Origin: CBDHGY01 sp965263325
GTDB taxonomy: Bacteria; Pseudomonadota; Alphaproteobacteria; Caulobacterales; Hyphomonadaceae
Assembly: GCA_965263325.1 (NCBI GenBank)
Contig: CBDHGY010000001.1
Span: 9,485-73,484 of the forward strand
Direction: 5' to 3'
DNA: 64,000 bases
The position numbers and the translations under genes are program-made. This document shows, in pieces, positions 45,587 through 55,120 of this stretch (positions within the stretch are counted from its first letter, which is position 1; every line of letters begins with the position of its first letter). The notes beneath the pieces were generated by a model. The model had not been told where the DNA came from. It ran no database searches and worked only from the letters and a program-made list of their open reading frames with translations.

Positions 45587-47157
45587 TTCCCACCTGCCCC
45601 GCGCTTTAAGCGTTCACCAGCTGTGAGAGTTTTCGGCGTCTCACGCTCTGGTCTTGCCTTACCATATTTCTCTTCATAGGCGGCAAGTTCTTCTTCGTAA
45701 GCGGCTTGTTCCGCGTCGCGCGCTGCCTGCTCTGCGGCCGCCTCGCGCTCTTTGGCGGCAGATATCGCGCGAGAGATATCACGGGTAAATGCAGCAATGT
45801 CGAAACGGCCGCCGCCGCTCTCATCATAGCCCCTGCGAACGATAACCGTTTTGGTCGATGGAATGATTACGAGATACTGGCCGCGGTGGCCCATAGCAGC
45901 GAAGGTATCCTGCGGCACACCTGCTTCGCTGCCGAGCAACCAGAACTGCGCACCATACCTAAATCCTGAACCGGTTGGTTGAGCGGCACCCGGGGTCGAA
46001 ACAAATCTGATGAAATCTGGGTGGATGATCTGTTCATTTCCCCAGCGACCATTCTGGAGATAGAGTTGTCCAATGCGCGCCAGATCTCGCGCAGTCGTCC
46101 AGACCTGTGAAGAAGAAATAAAGTCACCGCCCCAATCAATTTCGAGTGTGGTGCGCGTCGCCCCGATCTTCCATAGCACCTCAGTGTAGGGGAAGGCGTG
46201 ATACTTTGCATCACTGCCTAAAGCTTCACGCAGCGCACGCATTGCGGCGAGCGTGTCATTATTGGCGTATTTAAACCGAGTACCAGGATCTGCTTCCAGT
46301 GTCCGCGTCAGCGCATGATCCACAACCCGGCCACCGCCAAAGTAAATGCGATCCGTTCGAGACCCGGAAATCCCGCTGTCGAGACCGCTCGCCATTTGTA
46401 GAAGGTGGCGCAGTGTAATGGATCGGCGAGGATCAGCCCCGCTTGACCAATTCTTCACGACGGCCGGGTTATCAAGCCCCAGAATGCCGTCCTGCACAGC
46501 CGCGCCAATCACTGTTGCGGTGATTGATTTCGCAACCGACCATGTCCTCTGCGGTGTGTTTGCATCTATGCCGCGATCATATCGTTCGGCGACAATCTGC
46601 CCGTCCTGCAGTACAATGACCGCGCTTGATTGCGTTCCAGCACCATAGGTTGCGCCATCAAACGCAAATGTCACAGGCGCGTCCAGGATTTCGTAAAATT
46701 CTGTGTTGAGTGCCACTCTGACATTTGATCCAATGCCGCTGGCGGTATCATTGCCGGTTGCACCACGCCAGCCAGTGAAGCTTGGCAAATAGCTTCTTGC
46801 GGAAATATCTGCGCCCGGCGGCAGCTGAGTACATCCCATGCCTTCACGCCAGGCAGCAACACGAGGCGGCGCAGATCGCGAATAGCGAACGGAGACCGTC
46901 TTTCGCGTATTGTCGACGCGCGATTGGGGCAAACGACCAAATTCCTCACGGTAATCTGGGTATATTCCGCTCAGTTCGTTTGCTTCGATCTCACCCATTG
47001 TTTGCTTTGCGTTGAATGTGGCTGAGCAAACAAAGGCGGCCTTATATCCTGCTGCCAGCGATGCGTTCATTTCGTCAGAATTTCCGCCTTCCTGCGCAAA
47101 ACTGGCTGGGGCGAGAGCCAGAGACAAACAAAGAGCGGTTACGGAAAATCTACGCAT
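45583..47157 (-). CDS. Exported serine hydrolase of the beta-lactamase/PBP fold
   Basis: 524 residues from the ATG at 47157 (MRRFSVTALCLSLALAPASFAQ, signal peptide cleaved near residue 22); the frame is open further upstream but that part has no signal. SxxK motif: Ser207 and Lys210 in TWSVAKS. YxN-type YANND near residue 317, and a GHRG turn in place of KTG. C-terminal Glu/Ala-rich helix (AAEQAARDAEQAAYEEELA). Likely an esterase or D-amino peptidase of class C type in the periplasm; substrate unknown. Confidence 0.82.
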   Translation of the reverse strand: MRRFSVTALCLSLALAPASFAQEGGNSDEMNASLAAGYKAAFVCSATFNAKQTMGEIEANELSGIYPDYREEFGRLPQSRVDNTRKTVSVRYSRSAPPRVAAWREGMGCTQLPPGADISARSYLPSFTGWRGATGNDTASGIGSNVRVALNTEFYEILDAPVTFAFDGATYGAGTQSSAVIVLQDGQIVAERYDRGIDANTPQRTWSVAKSITATVIGAAVQDGILGLDNPAVVKNWSSGADPRRSITLRHLLQMASGLDSGISGSRTDRIYFGGGRVVDHALTRTLEADPGTRFKYANNDTLAAMRALREALGSDAKYHAFPYTEVLWKIGATRTTLEIDWGGDFISSSQVWTTARDLARIGQLYLQNGRWGNEQIIHPDFIRFVSTPGAAQPTGSGFRYGAQFWLLGSEAGVPQDTFAAMGHRGQYLVIIPSTKTVIVRRGYDESGGGRFDIAAFTRDISRAISAAKEREAAAEQAARDAEQAAYEEELAAYEEKYGKARPERETPKTLTAGERLKRGAGGN

Positions 47158-47330
47158 CGGGTTTTTCTCCACACATATCGGAAAACTGTATTTCAGCTTA
47201 TGGGTTTCGTTAGCCGGCGCAAGCGGCAGAAACATGACGCCCCCTAATATTTTGATGCGTTACGTTACTGTAACAGTCTGCAAGCTCTGGGCAATCACAC
47301 CGGACAACTCTAGCTTGGTATTTGATGTTG

Positions 47331-48352
47331 ATGCCAAGCCTCCTCCTTCAGCCGACGGCAAAAGGCCTGTATTGCCCGCCCGGCGATTTCTACCTCGATC
47401 CGGTGCGCGGCGCTGTTGACCGAGCCATTATTACCCATGGGCACGCAGATCACGCCCGCGCTGGCCATAGTAAAGTCCTTGCGACACAAGCGACGCTCGA
47501 CATCATGAAAGCCCGCTACGGCGAGAATTTTGCTGGAGAAACACAAGCCCTCGCCTGGGGAGAAACCGTTGCAATCAATGGTGTTACGGTTTGGTTTTCT
47601 CCTGCCGGGCATATTCTCGGGTCAGCGCAGGCTGTTGTGGAATATCGCGGACTTCGGATGGTATTCACCGGCGATTACAAACGCCGCGCAGATCCCACGT
47701 GTCGAGGCTTCGAGATTGTACCAAATACCCACGTCCTCATTTCTGAAGCAACATTTGGGATGCCGGTATTCCGCCATCCTGATACCGAGGACGAAGTACA
47801 AAAGCTGCTCACCAGCCTTGAGCGATTTGCTGACCAAACCCACCTGGTTGGCGCGTATTCGCTCGGTAAAGCACAGCGAGTGATCAAGCATTTGCGCAAT
47901 GCCGGTTATGACAAACCCATATTTACACATGGATCCCTGCATAAACTCAACGACGTGTATGCCGCACACGGCGTTGATCTCGGCGCATTGGAACCAGCAA
48001 CTCTGGAAAAAAAACGTGCGATACAGGACGAGCGGTTTCGCGGCGGCGTCGTTGTTGCTCCTCCTCTGCCTTTGATGGCAAGTGGGGCCAAAGGTTTCCC
48101 GACCCAATCCTCGCTTTTTGCTCAGGCTGGATGAGTGTCCGCCAACGCGCAAAACAACGCGGCGTTGAACTTCCGCTCATCATATCAGACCATGCAGATT
48201 GGGACGAACTCACCTCTACCATCACTGAGGCCGACCCAGAAGAACTTTGGGTTACCTATGGCCGCGAAGATGCGCTGGTGCGCTGGGCAGAGCTGAATGG
48301 GCAAAAAGCTCAACCTTTACGGCTAGTTGGCTATGATGAAGCTCTTAGCTGA
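47331..48352 (+). pseudogene. Ligase-associated exonuclease (MBL fold), interrupted by a one-base deletion
   Basis: The first frame carries the whole MBL core (HGHADHA metal site, AGHILGSA, FTGDYK, SEATF) and runs to a TGA at 48132-48134. From about 48064, however, another frame holds the expected continuation: PPSAFDGKWGQRFPDP, AFCSGWMSVRQRAKQRGVEL-like sequence (given as FCSGWMSVRQRAK), ISDHADW and LRLVGYDEALS to 48352. Adding one base after 48064 (within CCTCCTCTGCC) joins them into about 340 residues, the usual length for the family. Starts at ATG 47331 or 47325. The first-frame end (LPLMASGAKGFP...) is out-of-frame noise. Recent mutation or sequencing error. Confidence 0.85.
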
Positions 48353-48452
48353 GGGGCTTCACAATTAAATTTACTGCAGAGGCATTGCGCGTTGCCGCAA
48401 CTCGGTCATAGTCTGCCGATCAAATACTGGGACACCGATTGGAGATATCGAT

Positions 48453-49691
48453 ATGCTGAGGTTTGGGGTATTAGCAGCTGCGAGTGTTTTGGCTCTGACA
48501 GCCTGCGGAGATGTAGTTGAATTTCCCGGAACAAAAGACATTCCTGTCCGCGACGGCGAAGCTGAAACGCCAGAACCCGTAACAGAAGATCCAGTTACGC
48601 CGCCGGCTGAAACAGATGCACAGACGGATACCGCGTCAGAAACTGATCCTGTCAGCACAGATCCAGATCCGGCCCCCATTGTTGAACCACCCGTCGATCC
48701 GGACAATGGAGAGACCACCCCACCAATAGATGAAACCCAGCCGGTTGACCCAACCGAACCGACAGATGTTTCTTCAGATCCGGAAACTGATCCAGTCGAG
48801 CCAGAACCCGCGGTGTTAAGCATTGGTAGTCTGTTGGAAGTCAACGCGGAAATCTGCGCAGCGTCGGAAACAGAAACGATGACGATCGCAGAAGTTGCCG
48901 GTGCTGGTGAACCACAATCGACGTTTTCGACCGCAGTCGTGAACGGCAGCGAAGCAGACCGCTCAAACTTTCCTGGCATTGTAAAGCTTGAGCCGCGCAG
49001 GCGTATTCCCGGCACAACGCGCACGTCTTCCGGCCACTGCGCGGCAACACGAATTTCAGACCAATGGTTCGTTACCGCTGCGCATTGTCTCGATAGCGAG
49101 TATGACACCGTTACACTGGTGACCGGCGTAAACCGCTTGAACGATCCAGCCGCCACGCGTGTTGAGGCTCAAACCACAATCTGTCACAGCTCATATGGCG
49201 GGTCGGCCGAAGAATACGCCAACGATATCGCGCTCATTAAGCTCGGATCAGAGGCTGCCGCGACCCTTAGGGAAGTGCCCATCGCGCGGTTTGGGTCAAC
49301 GCAAAAACTGCTTGGCGCAACAAATTATCCAACCGTCGACATGGCAGGTTGGGGCCTGACCGGCTTTTCAGGTAATTTGTCGAACGAGCTTTTGACAGCG
49401 CAGCTGAGGACCAACAATGTGGGTCCGGCCATCATTTCGATCGCCAGCCAGAACGGTGCAGGTCCCTGTGTTGGAGACAGTGGCGGACCGCTTTATGTGT
49501 CTGAAGCCGATGGCGAGAAAACGCTTGTCGGCGTTCTTTCAGTCGTGGAGAACAACCTCTCGACAGGTAAATTCTGCGAAGGCGACTATAATGGCCGCTA
49601 TACCAATCTGCAAGGTTTCCAGACCTGGATCGATGCTGTGATTGATGTCTGCGACAGTGCGGGCGGTGATACACTCTGCGTAGACGGATAA
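48453..49691 (+). CDS. Lipoprotein trypsin-like serine protease
   Basis: 412 residues. Lipobox ALTAC at about residue 18, then a linker of some 100 residues rich in Pro, Asp, Glu and Thr (spacer away from the membrane), then the S1 protease domain: His of FVTAAHCLD, Asp of YANDIALIKL and Ser of CVGDSGGPLY, all present. Several paired Cys. It should act at the cell surface or in the periplasm. Unlike the protease at 27656 it has a clear export signal. Confidence 0.87.
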   Translation: MLRFGVLAAASVLALTACGDVVEFPGTKDIPVRDGEAETPEPVTEDPVTPPAETDAQTDTASETDPVSTDPDPAPIVEPPVDPDNGETTPPIDETQPVDPTEPTDVSSDPETDPVEPEPAVLSIGSLLEVNAEICAASETETMTIAEVAGAGEPQSTFSTAVVNGSEADRSNFPGIVKLEPRRRIPGTTRTSSGHCAATRISDQWFVTAAHCLDSEYDTVTLVTGVNRLNDPAATRVEAQTTICHSSYGGSAEEYANDIALIKLGSEAAATLREVPIARFGSTQKLLGATNYPTVDMAGWGLTGFSGNLSNELLTAQLRTNNVGPAIISIASQNGAGPCVGDSGGPLYVSEADGEKTLVGVLSVVENNLSTGKFCEGDYNGRYTNLQGFQTWIDAVIDVCDSAGGDTLCVDG

Positions 49692-49743
49692 GCGTCGACC
49701 GCGCTATAGTATGTGAGTTCCTTAATCTCGCAGGAGAGCCAAC

Positions 49744-49992
49744 ATGAATTTTCTTGGAAAGGCATTCACTGTTCTGAGCGGTTTGGGTTTGGCTGGCATT
49801 GGCGGGCTCTGCATCGCAACCTTGCTCGACTGGCCGCGGGAAACAACCAGCGATCTTGCCTGGCTGTTCCTCTTGGGACCTGCAGCACTGATGCTCACGC
49901 TTTCGGGACTATACGTATGTTATCGCGGTCTTGTGGCAGGTCCCGCATATGTCTCGCCCACTGGAACCGGTGAGACCGGCCCTAGCAAATAA
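49744..49992 (+). CDS. Small two-span membrane protein
   Basis: 82 residues. Two hydrophobic spans (about 7-27 and 40-64) and a short hydrophilic tail. AGGAGAG Shine-Dalgarno before the ATG. prmA begins 11 bases later, so they are likely co-transcribed. No recognised family. Confidence 0.6.
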   Translation: MNFLGKAFTVLSGLGLAGIGGLCIATLLDWPRETTSDLAWLFLLGPAALMLTLSGLYVCYRGLVAGPAYVSPTGTGETGPSK

Positions 49993-50003
49993 TAGGTAGC
50001 CAT

Positions 50004-50861
50004 ATGTTTAAAGTGACAGCGACGGGCCGGCGCTCTGAGATCGAAGCGGCGTGGGATGCGCTCGCCTGGGCTGATCCATCGCCAGCTGGCGCGGTTGATG
50101 CGAAGGAAGACACGCGTACCAACTGGCGTCTTTCTGCTTATGCAGAGTCAGAGGACGCTGCGAAGGCCTGTCTGGATTTGATCGCGAATACGGCACCTGG
50201 CCTGAACTCACGCTACGAGCCTTTGCCCCAGCGCGATTGGGTCGCCATGTCATTGGAAGGATTGCCTCCCGTTGAAGCCGGGCCATTTTTTGTAGCGGGA
50301 GATCACGCGATAAAGTCAGCGTCGCCAGGTAAGATCGCGATTACCATTGAGGCAGGCCCCGCATTTGGGACAGGCCATCACGGAACAACACTTGGCTGCC
50401 TTTTGGCGTTTGCTGAAACACTAAAGAGAACACGTCCCGGCCGTGTACTGGATCTCGGCACTGGGTCAGGGGTGCTCGCCATAGCGGCTTTGAAGTCAGC
50501 CGCGACAAACGCAATTGGAACTGATATCGATCCGGACTCTGTCAATACCGCGCTTCAAAACGCCCGCGATAACGATGTTGCTGCGGGTTTCAAGGCATAT
50601 GCCTGCGCCGGCACACATCACGCAAATGTCCGTTCAGCGGCTCCCTACAACACGATCTTCGCAAACATCCTTGCCAAACCGCTCGTAAAGCTTGCGCCGG
50701 AGATTGCATCAATCGCAGCCCCCGGCGCAAACATCATTCTATCGGGTCTTTTGTTCCATCAAGAGCCACAAGTTCGCGGCGCATTTGATGGACGCGGTTT
50801 CATCCTGAACTCGCGCATCCATAGGGATGGTTGGTCAACCCTGCTTTATTCCAAGCCCTAA
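50004..50861 (+). CDS. prmA: Ribosomal protein L11 methyltransferase
   Basis: 285 residues. SAM-binding motif LDLGTGSGVLAIAA near residues 151-164, AFGTGHHGTT before it and the ANILAKPL substrate motif near 220, all typical of PrmA. N-terminal substrate-recognition domain of about 100 residues. Methylates ribosomal protein L11 on several residues. Confidence 0.9.
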   Translation: MFKVTATGRRSEIEAAWDALAWADPSPAGAVDAKEDTRTNWRLSAYAESEDAAKACLDLIANTAPGLNSRYEPLPQRDWVAMSLEGLPPVEAGPFFVAGDHAIKSASPGKIAITIEAGPAFGTGHHGTTLGCLLAFAETLKRTRPGRVLDLGTGSGVLAIAALKSAATNAIGTDIDPDSVNTALQNARDNDVAAGFKAYACAGTHHANVRSAAPYNTIFANILAKPLVKLAPEIASIAAPGANIILSGLLFHQEPQVRGAFDGRGFILNSRIHRDGWSTLLYSKP

Positions 50862-50995
50862 CGTTCTCGGCGAATTCGGCGCGCTTCACGGCGCAACAGA
50901 ATATGCGGGCGAGACGCATCGCCATTCAGCTTTCGGCCTTTAGGTCCGTTGTCAGCTTTTGGCGAGATCCGGGAGGAGGTATCTTGCGTTATCAT
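50858..50995 (-). CDS. Possible small basic protein converging on prmA
   Basis: 45 codons on the reverse strand ending inside the last bases of prmA. AAGGA lies eight bases before the ATG at 50995; another in-frame ATG six bases further upstream has too short a spacing. The product ends in a strongly basic helix (LLRREARRIRRER), with a GPKGRKLNG segment. The Arg-rich C-terminus makes nucleic-acid or ribosome binding possible. Too short to be sure; codon choice looks coding rather than random. Confidence 0.4.
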   Translation of the reverse strand: MITQDTSSRISPKADNGPKGRKLNGDASRPHILLRREARRIRRER

Positions 50996-51159
50996 GGTCA
51001 TTTTCCTTGGTCTGCAACCGGCCCGAATGACCGATTGCGAGTGTCATATAAGGAGCCACTAGAGCTGTTTAAACGCATGTTTGACCATGCTTGCCATGCA
51101 TTATTTCATGCACTCATAGGTACTTTTGTTAACTTCTTTTCGGGGCTAGTGTCTCGCGC

Positions 51160-52971
51160 ATGAGACAAACATTTGATGTGCGCGGCGGCCCGCAAGATGG
51201 CCGCAAACATTTGCCGCTTCTGCGAGCCGAAATGGCGAAGCAGAACCTAGACGTGTTCTATATTCCCCACGAGGATGAGTACCAAAACGAATACCTTCCA
51301 GACGCCAATGAACGCCTCGCATGGGCAACGGGATTCACTGGTTCTGCGGGATCTGCGATGGTGATGGCCGACCGTGCCGTTTTGTTTGTCGATGGCCGAT
51401 ACACACTTCAGGGCGCAGATCAAACCGACCCCAACCTCATAGAGCAAAACGTCTTGCCCGCCCCCGGTCCCTTCAATTGGCTGCGCGAACAGGAGCTTTC
51501 AGGCAAGACTGTTGGATTTGACCCTCGCCTGATGAGCCCCAACGCGCTGAAAGATCTTACTGCAGCTGCCAGTCATGCTGACGCAGAGCTGATCGCAGTC
51601 AAAACAAATCCCATCGATGATGCCTGGCAGGATAGACCTGCGCAACCAAGCGCCAGTGTCGTCCCCCATGAACTGACATTTGCTGGTAAGTCATCAGCGG
51701 AAAAGCGTGCAGAAATTGGCGCAGCCCTCAAGAATAGCGGAGCAGATGCTACTGTCATCACTGCTCCTGCCTCGATCGCCTGGTTGTTTAATATTCGCGG
51801 CGGTGATGTCCAATGCACTCCGCTACCGCTTGGCCGGGCGATTGTTCGCAGCGATGGATCAGCCGATCTTTTTCTTGATGAGATCAAAGTCAGCGACGGC
51901 TTACGGGAACATCTCGGCAATCAGGTAACTTTGCGCCCATTGGATGCGCTTGAAGAGGGTCTGAACGCGCTCGGCGGCCAGACAATTAGTCTTGACCCTG
52001 CAGCGGCGTCAGCATGGTTTTTCAATACGCTGGAAGCAGCCGGCGCAACAATACACCGCGAAATGGATCCTTGCGCCTTGCCAAAAGCATGCAAGAACTC
52101 TGCGGAGATTGCAGGAACCACGCGTGCGCACCAGCGCGACGCAGAAGCACTCATCCGGTTCCTGCATTGGCTCGATACCGAAGCCCAGTCGGGAGAAATC
52201 ACAGAGATTCAATCTGTCGAAGTTCTGGAAAATTTCCGCGAAGAAACAGGCGGACTGGCAGATCTCTCGTTCGAGACAATTTCGGGCTCTGGTCCGAATG
52301 GCGCTTTACCACATTACCGCGTATCTTCTGCAAGTGACCGCAAAATGCAGCGCGGCGAGCTATACCTGGTCGATAGCGGCGGTCAGTATCTTGACGGCAC
52401 GACCGACGTTACGCGCACGGTTGCGATAGGTGATCCAACCGAAGAGATGCGCACTCGCTTTACCCTTGTTCTGAAAGGACACATCGCGTTATCAACAGTG
52501 CGCTTTCCACCCGGAACGACAGGAACTCATCTCGATACGCTGGCACGTCATGCGCTCTGGCAAGCAGGTCTCGATTATGATCACGGAACAGGCCACGGCG
52601 TTGGCGTGTATCTCGGTGTACATGAAGGCCCACACCGCATTGCCAAACCTTGGAATGCCATCCCGCTGGCACCTGGCATGATTGTGTCGAATGAACCTGG
52701 CTACTACAAACCGGGCGGGTACGGTATTCGCATCGAGAATCTTCAATATGTGACCGAGCCAGAAGCGATATCAGGCGGCGAAATAGATATGCTTGGCTTC
52801 CATCCGATTACGCTCGCCCCCATCGCGGCCAACCTGATTGTGCTTGATTTGCTCACAAGTGCCGAACGCAGCTGGTTAAATGCATATCACGCACGCGTTT
52901 GGGCGGAGATCGGACCGCGCCTTGAAGGTGAAGTGAAAGAGTGGCTGCAAACCGCCTGCGCCCCACTCTAG
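51160..52971 (+). CDS. Aminopeptidase P family protein (Xaa-Pro aminopeptidase)
   Basis: 603 residues: two creatinase-type N-terminal domains, then the M24 pita-bread domain with the five metal ligands in YLVDSGGQYLDGTTDVTRT (Asp pair), GHGVGVYLGVHEG (His), and EPGYY and RIENLQYV (Glu pair). Long form as in PepP2-like enzymes of alphaproteobacteria and eukaryotes. Removes N-terminal residues preceding proline. No signal peptide, so cytoplasmic. Confidence 0.92.
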   Translation: MRQTFDVRGGPQDGRKHLPLLRAEMAKQNLDVFYIPHEDEYQNEYLPDANERLAWATGFTGSAGSAMVMADRAVLFVDGRYTLQGADQTDPNLIEQNVLPAPGPFNWLREQELSGKTVGFDPRLMSPNALKDLTAAASHADAELIAVKTNPIDDAWQDRPAQPSASVVPHELTFAGKSSAEKRAEIGAALKNSGADATVITAPASIAWLFNIRGGDVQCTPLPLGRAIVRSDGSADLFLDEIKVSDGLREHLGNQVTLRPLDALEEGLNALGGQTISLDPAAASAWFFNTLEAAGATIHREMDPCALPKACKNSAEIAGTTRAHQRDAEALIRFLHWLDTEAQSGEITEIQSVEVLENFREETGGLADLSFETISGSGPNGALPHYRVSSASDRKMQRGELYLVDSGGQYLDGTTDVTRTVAIGDPTEEMRTRFTLVLKGHIALSTVRFPPGTTGTHLDTLARHALWQAGLDYDHGTGHGVGVYLGVHEGPHRIAKPWNAIPLAPGMIVSNEPGYYKPGGYGIRIENLQYVTEPEAISGGEIDMLGFHPITLAPIAANLIVLDLLTSAERSWLNAYHARVWAEIGPRLEGEVKEWLQTACAPL

Positions 52972-53005
52972 AATATCGCGAACCTTCTTTCTCACCGAAA
53001 ATTAC

Positions 53006-53032
53006 ATCGGCGGCGCTTTAACCGCTGCCGAT
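53006..53032. repeat. Hairpin at the end of ligA
   Basis: ATCGGCGGCG / CGCTGCCGAT, ten-base stem with one G-U pair and a seven-base loop, overlapping the ligA stop. It separates the convergent aminopeptidase and ligA genes and could end transcription, though no T-run follows directly. Confidence 0.35.
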
Positions 53033-55120
53033 TAACGCAAGCCACTCCGCCTCGGTCATCGTTTGAACGCCGAGGCTTTCTGCCTTTTTGAGTTTTGACC
53101 CCGCCTTAGCGCCAGCAACGAGGATATCAGTTTTTCCGGAAACGGATCCGGAAACTTTTGCACCCAGCGCAGTCGCGCGTGCTTTAGCTTCATCTCGTGT
53201 CATCTGCTCGAGCGTACCTGTGAACACGACGGTTTTTCCAGCAACCGGACTATCAGACTGCGGCGCTTCACCATCCAGCACATCAATCTCCGCCATCAGC
53301 GCCTTCATCATTTCACGGTTGTGCGGTTCGTGAGCGAACGCCATTAGCGACTTGACGGCCGTTTCACCAATGCCGTCGAGCGACATCAATTCCGCCGCAG
53401 CAACTCCCCCAAGCCCCTCTTCGCTCGCCTGCTCGACCAACGCCCAAAAACTCTGCCAACTGATGAAATGACGCGCAAACAGATCTGCGCTGGTACGTCC
53501 AACATTGCGAATTCCGAGCGCAGCCAGAAATCGACCAAACGGCGGTGTGCGCGCCCGGTCAATTGCTGACATCAACAAGCTGGCGGACCGCGCACCAAAT
53601 CCTTCCCACATATCCAATGGTGGGAACCCTTCTTCGGCGATACGCGCCTCAAGCCGGAATATATCTTGCGGGGCACGCACAATGCCCTTTTCGTAAAAGA
53701 GTTCAACCTGTTTCGCACCAAGGCCGTCAATATCGAGCGTGCCGCGTGAGACAAAGTATTTCAAACGTTCTGTCAATTGCGCCGGGCAAATAAGTCCGCC
53801 GGTGCAACGCCGGCGCACATCAACTTCACCCTTGTCGTTTACCTCTCGAACCGCTTCCGAACCACATTCCGGGCATACGGCCGGCACTACCCATTTCGGG
53901 CCTCCACCAGATTTCACGACGCCCAAGACTTGAGGGATCACGTCCCCTGCGCGCTGGATCTCGACGACATCGCCGACACGCACGCCCAAACGCTCAATTT
54001 CGTCTTCATTGTGAAGCGTTGCGTTTGAGACGACAACACCGCCCACAGTGATGGGTGAGAGACGCGCGACCGGAGTCAGCGAGCCAGTTCGGCCGACCTG
54101 GATATCAATCGCTTCCAGCTGCGTAGTTGCTTTCTCAGCAGGAAACTTATGCGCAATCGCCCAGCGAGGTGCACGCGATTGGAACCCAAGTCGCTCTTGC
54201 CAGTCGAGGCGGTCGACTTTGTACACAACACCATCGATGTCATAGCTCAATTGCGACCGCGCATCGGCGATGCTCTGATAAGCGGCGATTAAGTCATCCG
54301 TGGACGTATGACGCGTGAATAAGGGGTTTATTTCAAACCCCCAACTCTGGAGCAGGTGAACAGCCTCGCTTTGTGTATCTGCAAAGTCGCCTGATGTTTC
54401 ACCCCAAGCATATGCAAAGAATTTTAGCGGCCGAGATTTCGTAACGGAGACGTCTTTCTGGCGCAAACTCCCGGCAGCGGCATTTCGCGGATTTGCAAAG
54501 GTTTTTCGACCCGCCGATGCCTCTGCCGCATTCATCTGGGTAAAGTCTTCGCCTGACATATAAACTTCGCCGCGCACTTCGATCCGGCTTGGCCATCCCT
54601 TGCCAGCGAGTGAGTGCGGTATGCTTTCTATGGTCTTGGCATTCGCGGTGACATCCTCTCCAACAGCGCCGTCCCCCCTGGTCGCAGCGCGCTCAAGGAT
54701 CCCGTCTAGATAAAGCAAGCTAAGGGAGAGGCCGTCGATTTTCGGTTCTGCGGTCAGGGCGAGTTCATCTGTGTCAGATAAACCCAGAAAACGGCGGATG
54801 CGCGCGGCAAAGTCTTCGACATCTTCGTTGCTAAACGCATTGTCGAGAGAAAGCATCGGAGCGCCGTGAGCGACTTTTGCAAATGTGCCGCTCAGCGCCG
54901 CTCCCACGCGGTCGGTTGGGCTATCTTTGCGCTTCAGCTCTGGAAACCGGGTTTCGATAGCAAGATTGCGAGCGCGCATCTTGTCATATTCGGCATCGCT
55001 TAGATGCGGATCATCTTCGTTATAGTATGCCGCATCAGCCAGTTTGATTTCAGTCGCAAGGCGCGCAAGTTCGGCCTTTGCCTGTTTTTCGGTCAGCGCA
55101 TCAACGGCAATATCACTCAT
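53018..55120 (-). CDS. ligA: NAD-dependent DNA ligase
   Basis: 700 residues from the ATG at 55120; upstream in-frame sequence overlaps recN and is not part of it. Catalytic Lys127 in AEPKIDG, OB-fold, zinc finger CPECGSE...CPAQ with four Cys near 410-435, helix-hairpin-helix repeats and a C-terminal BRCT domain (VFTGTLEQMTRDEAK onward). Replicative ligase. Its start overlaps the recN stop by 4 bases. Confidence 0.96.
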   Translation of the reverse strand: MSDIAVDALTEKQAKAELARLATEIKLADAAYYNEDDPHLSDAEYDKMRARNLAIETRFPELKRKDSPTDRVGAALSGTFAKVAHGAPMLSLDNAFSNEDVEDFAARIRRFLGLSDTDELALTAEPKIDGLSLSLLYLDGILERAATRGDGAVGEDVTANAKTIESIPHSLAGKGWPSRIEVRGEVYMSGEDFTQMNAAEASAGRKTFANPRNAAAGSLRQKDVSVTKSRPLKFFAYAWGETSGDFADTQSEAVHLLQSWGFEINPLFTRHTSTDDLIAAYQSIADARSQLSYDIDGVVYKVDRLDWQERLGFQSRAPRWAIAHKFPAEKATTQLEAIDIQVGRTGSLTPVARLSPITVGGVVVSNATLHNEDEIERLGVRVGDVVEIQRAGDVIPQVLGVVKSGGGPKWVVPAVCPECGSEAVREVNDKGEVDVRRRCTGGLICPAQLTERLKYFVSRGTLDIDGLGAKQVELFYEKGIVRAPQDIFRLEARIAEEGFPPLDMWEGFGARSASLLMSAIDRARTPPFGRFLAALGIRNVGRTSADLFARHFISWQSFWALVEQASEEGLGGVAAAELMSLDGIGETAVKSLMAFAHEPHNREMMKALMAEIDVLDGEAPQSDSPVAGKTVVFTGTLEQMTRDEAKARATALGAKVSGSVSGKTDILVAGAKAGSKLKKAESLGVQTMTEAEWLALIGSG

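Noticed and set aside
47264..47274. GTTACTGTAAC palindrome between the serine hydrolase and the exonuclease
   Set aside because: Only five-base arms; expected by chance at this length and no regulator to link it with.
48371..49156. 261-codon open frame antisense to the lipoprotein protease
   Set aside because: Ser/Gly/Val-rich mirror of the acidic linker; the forward frame has a lipobox and a complete protease triad.
50995..51001. ATGACCATGATAACG, resembling the start of lacZ-alpha cloning vectors
   Set aside because: Only the first 15 bases are similar and the match is not exact; the surroundings have no vector sequence. Coincidence.
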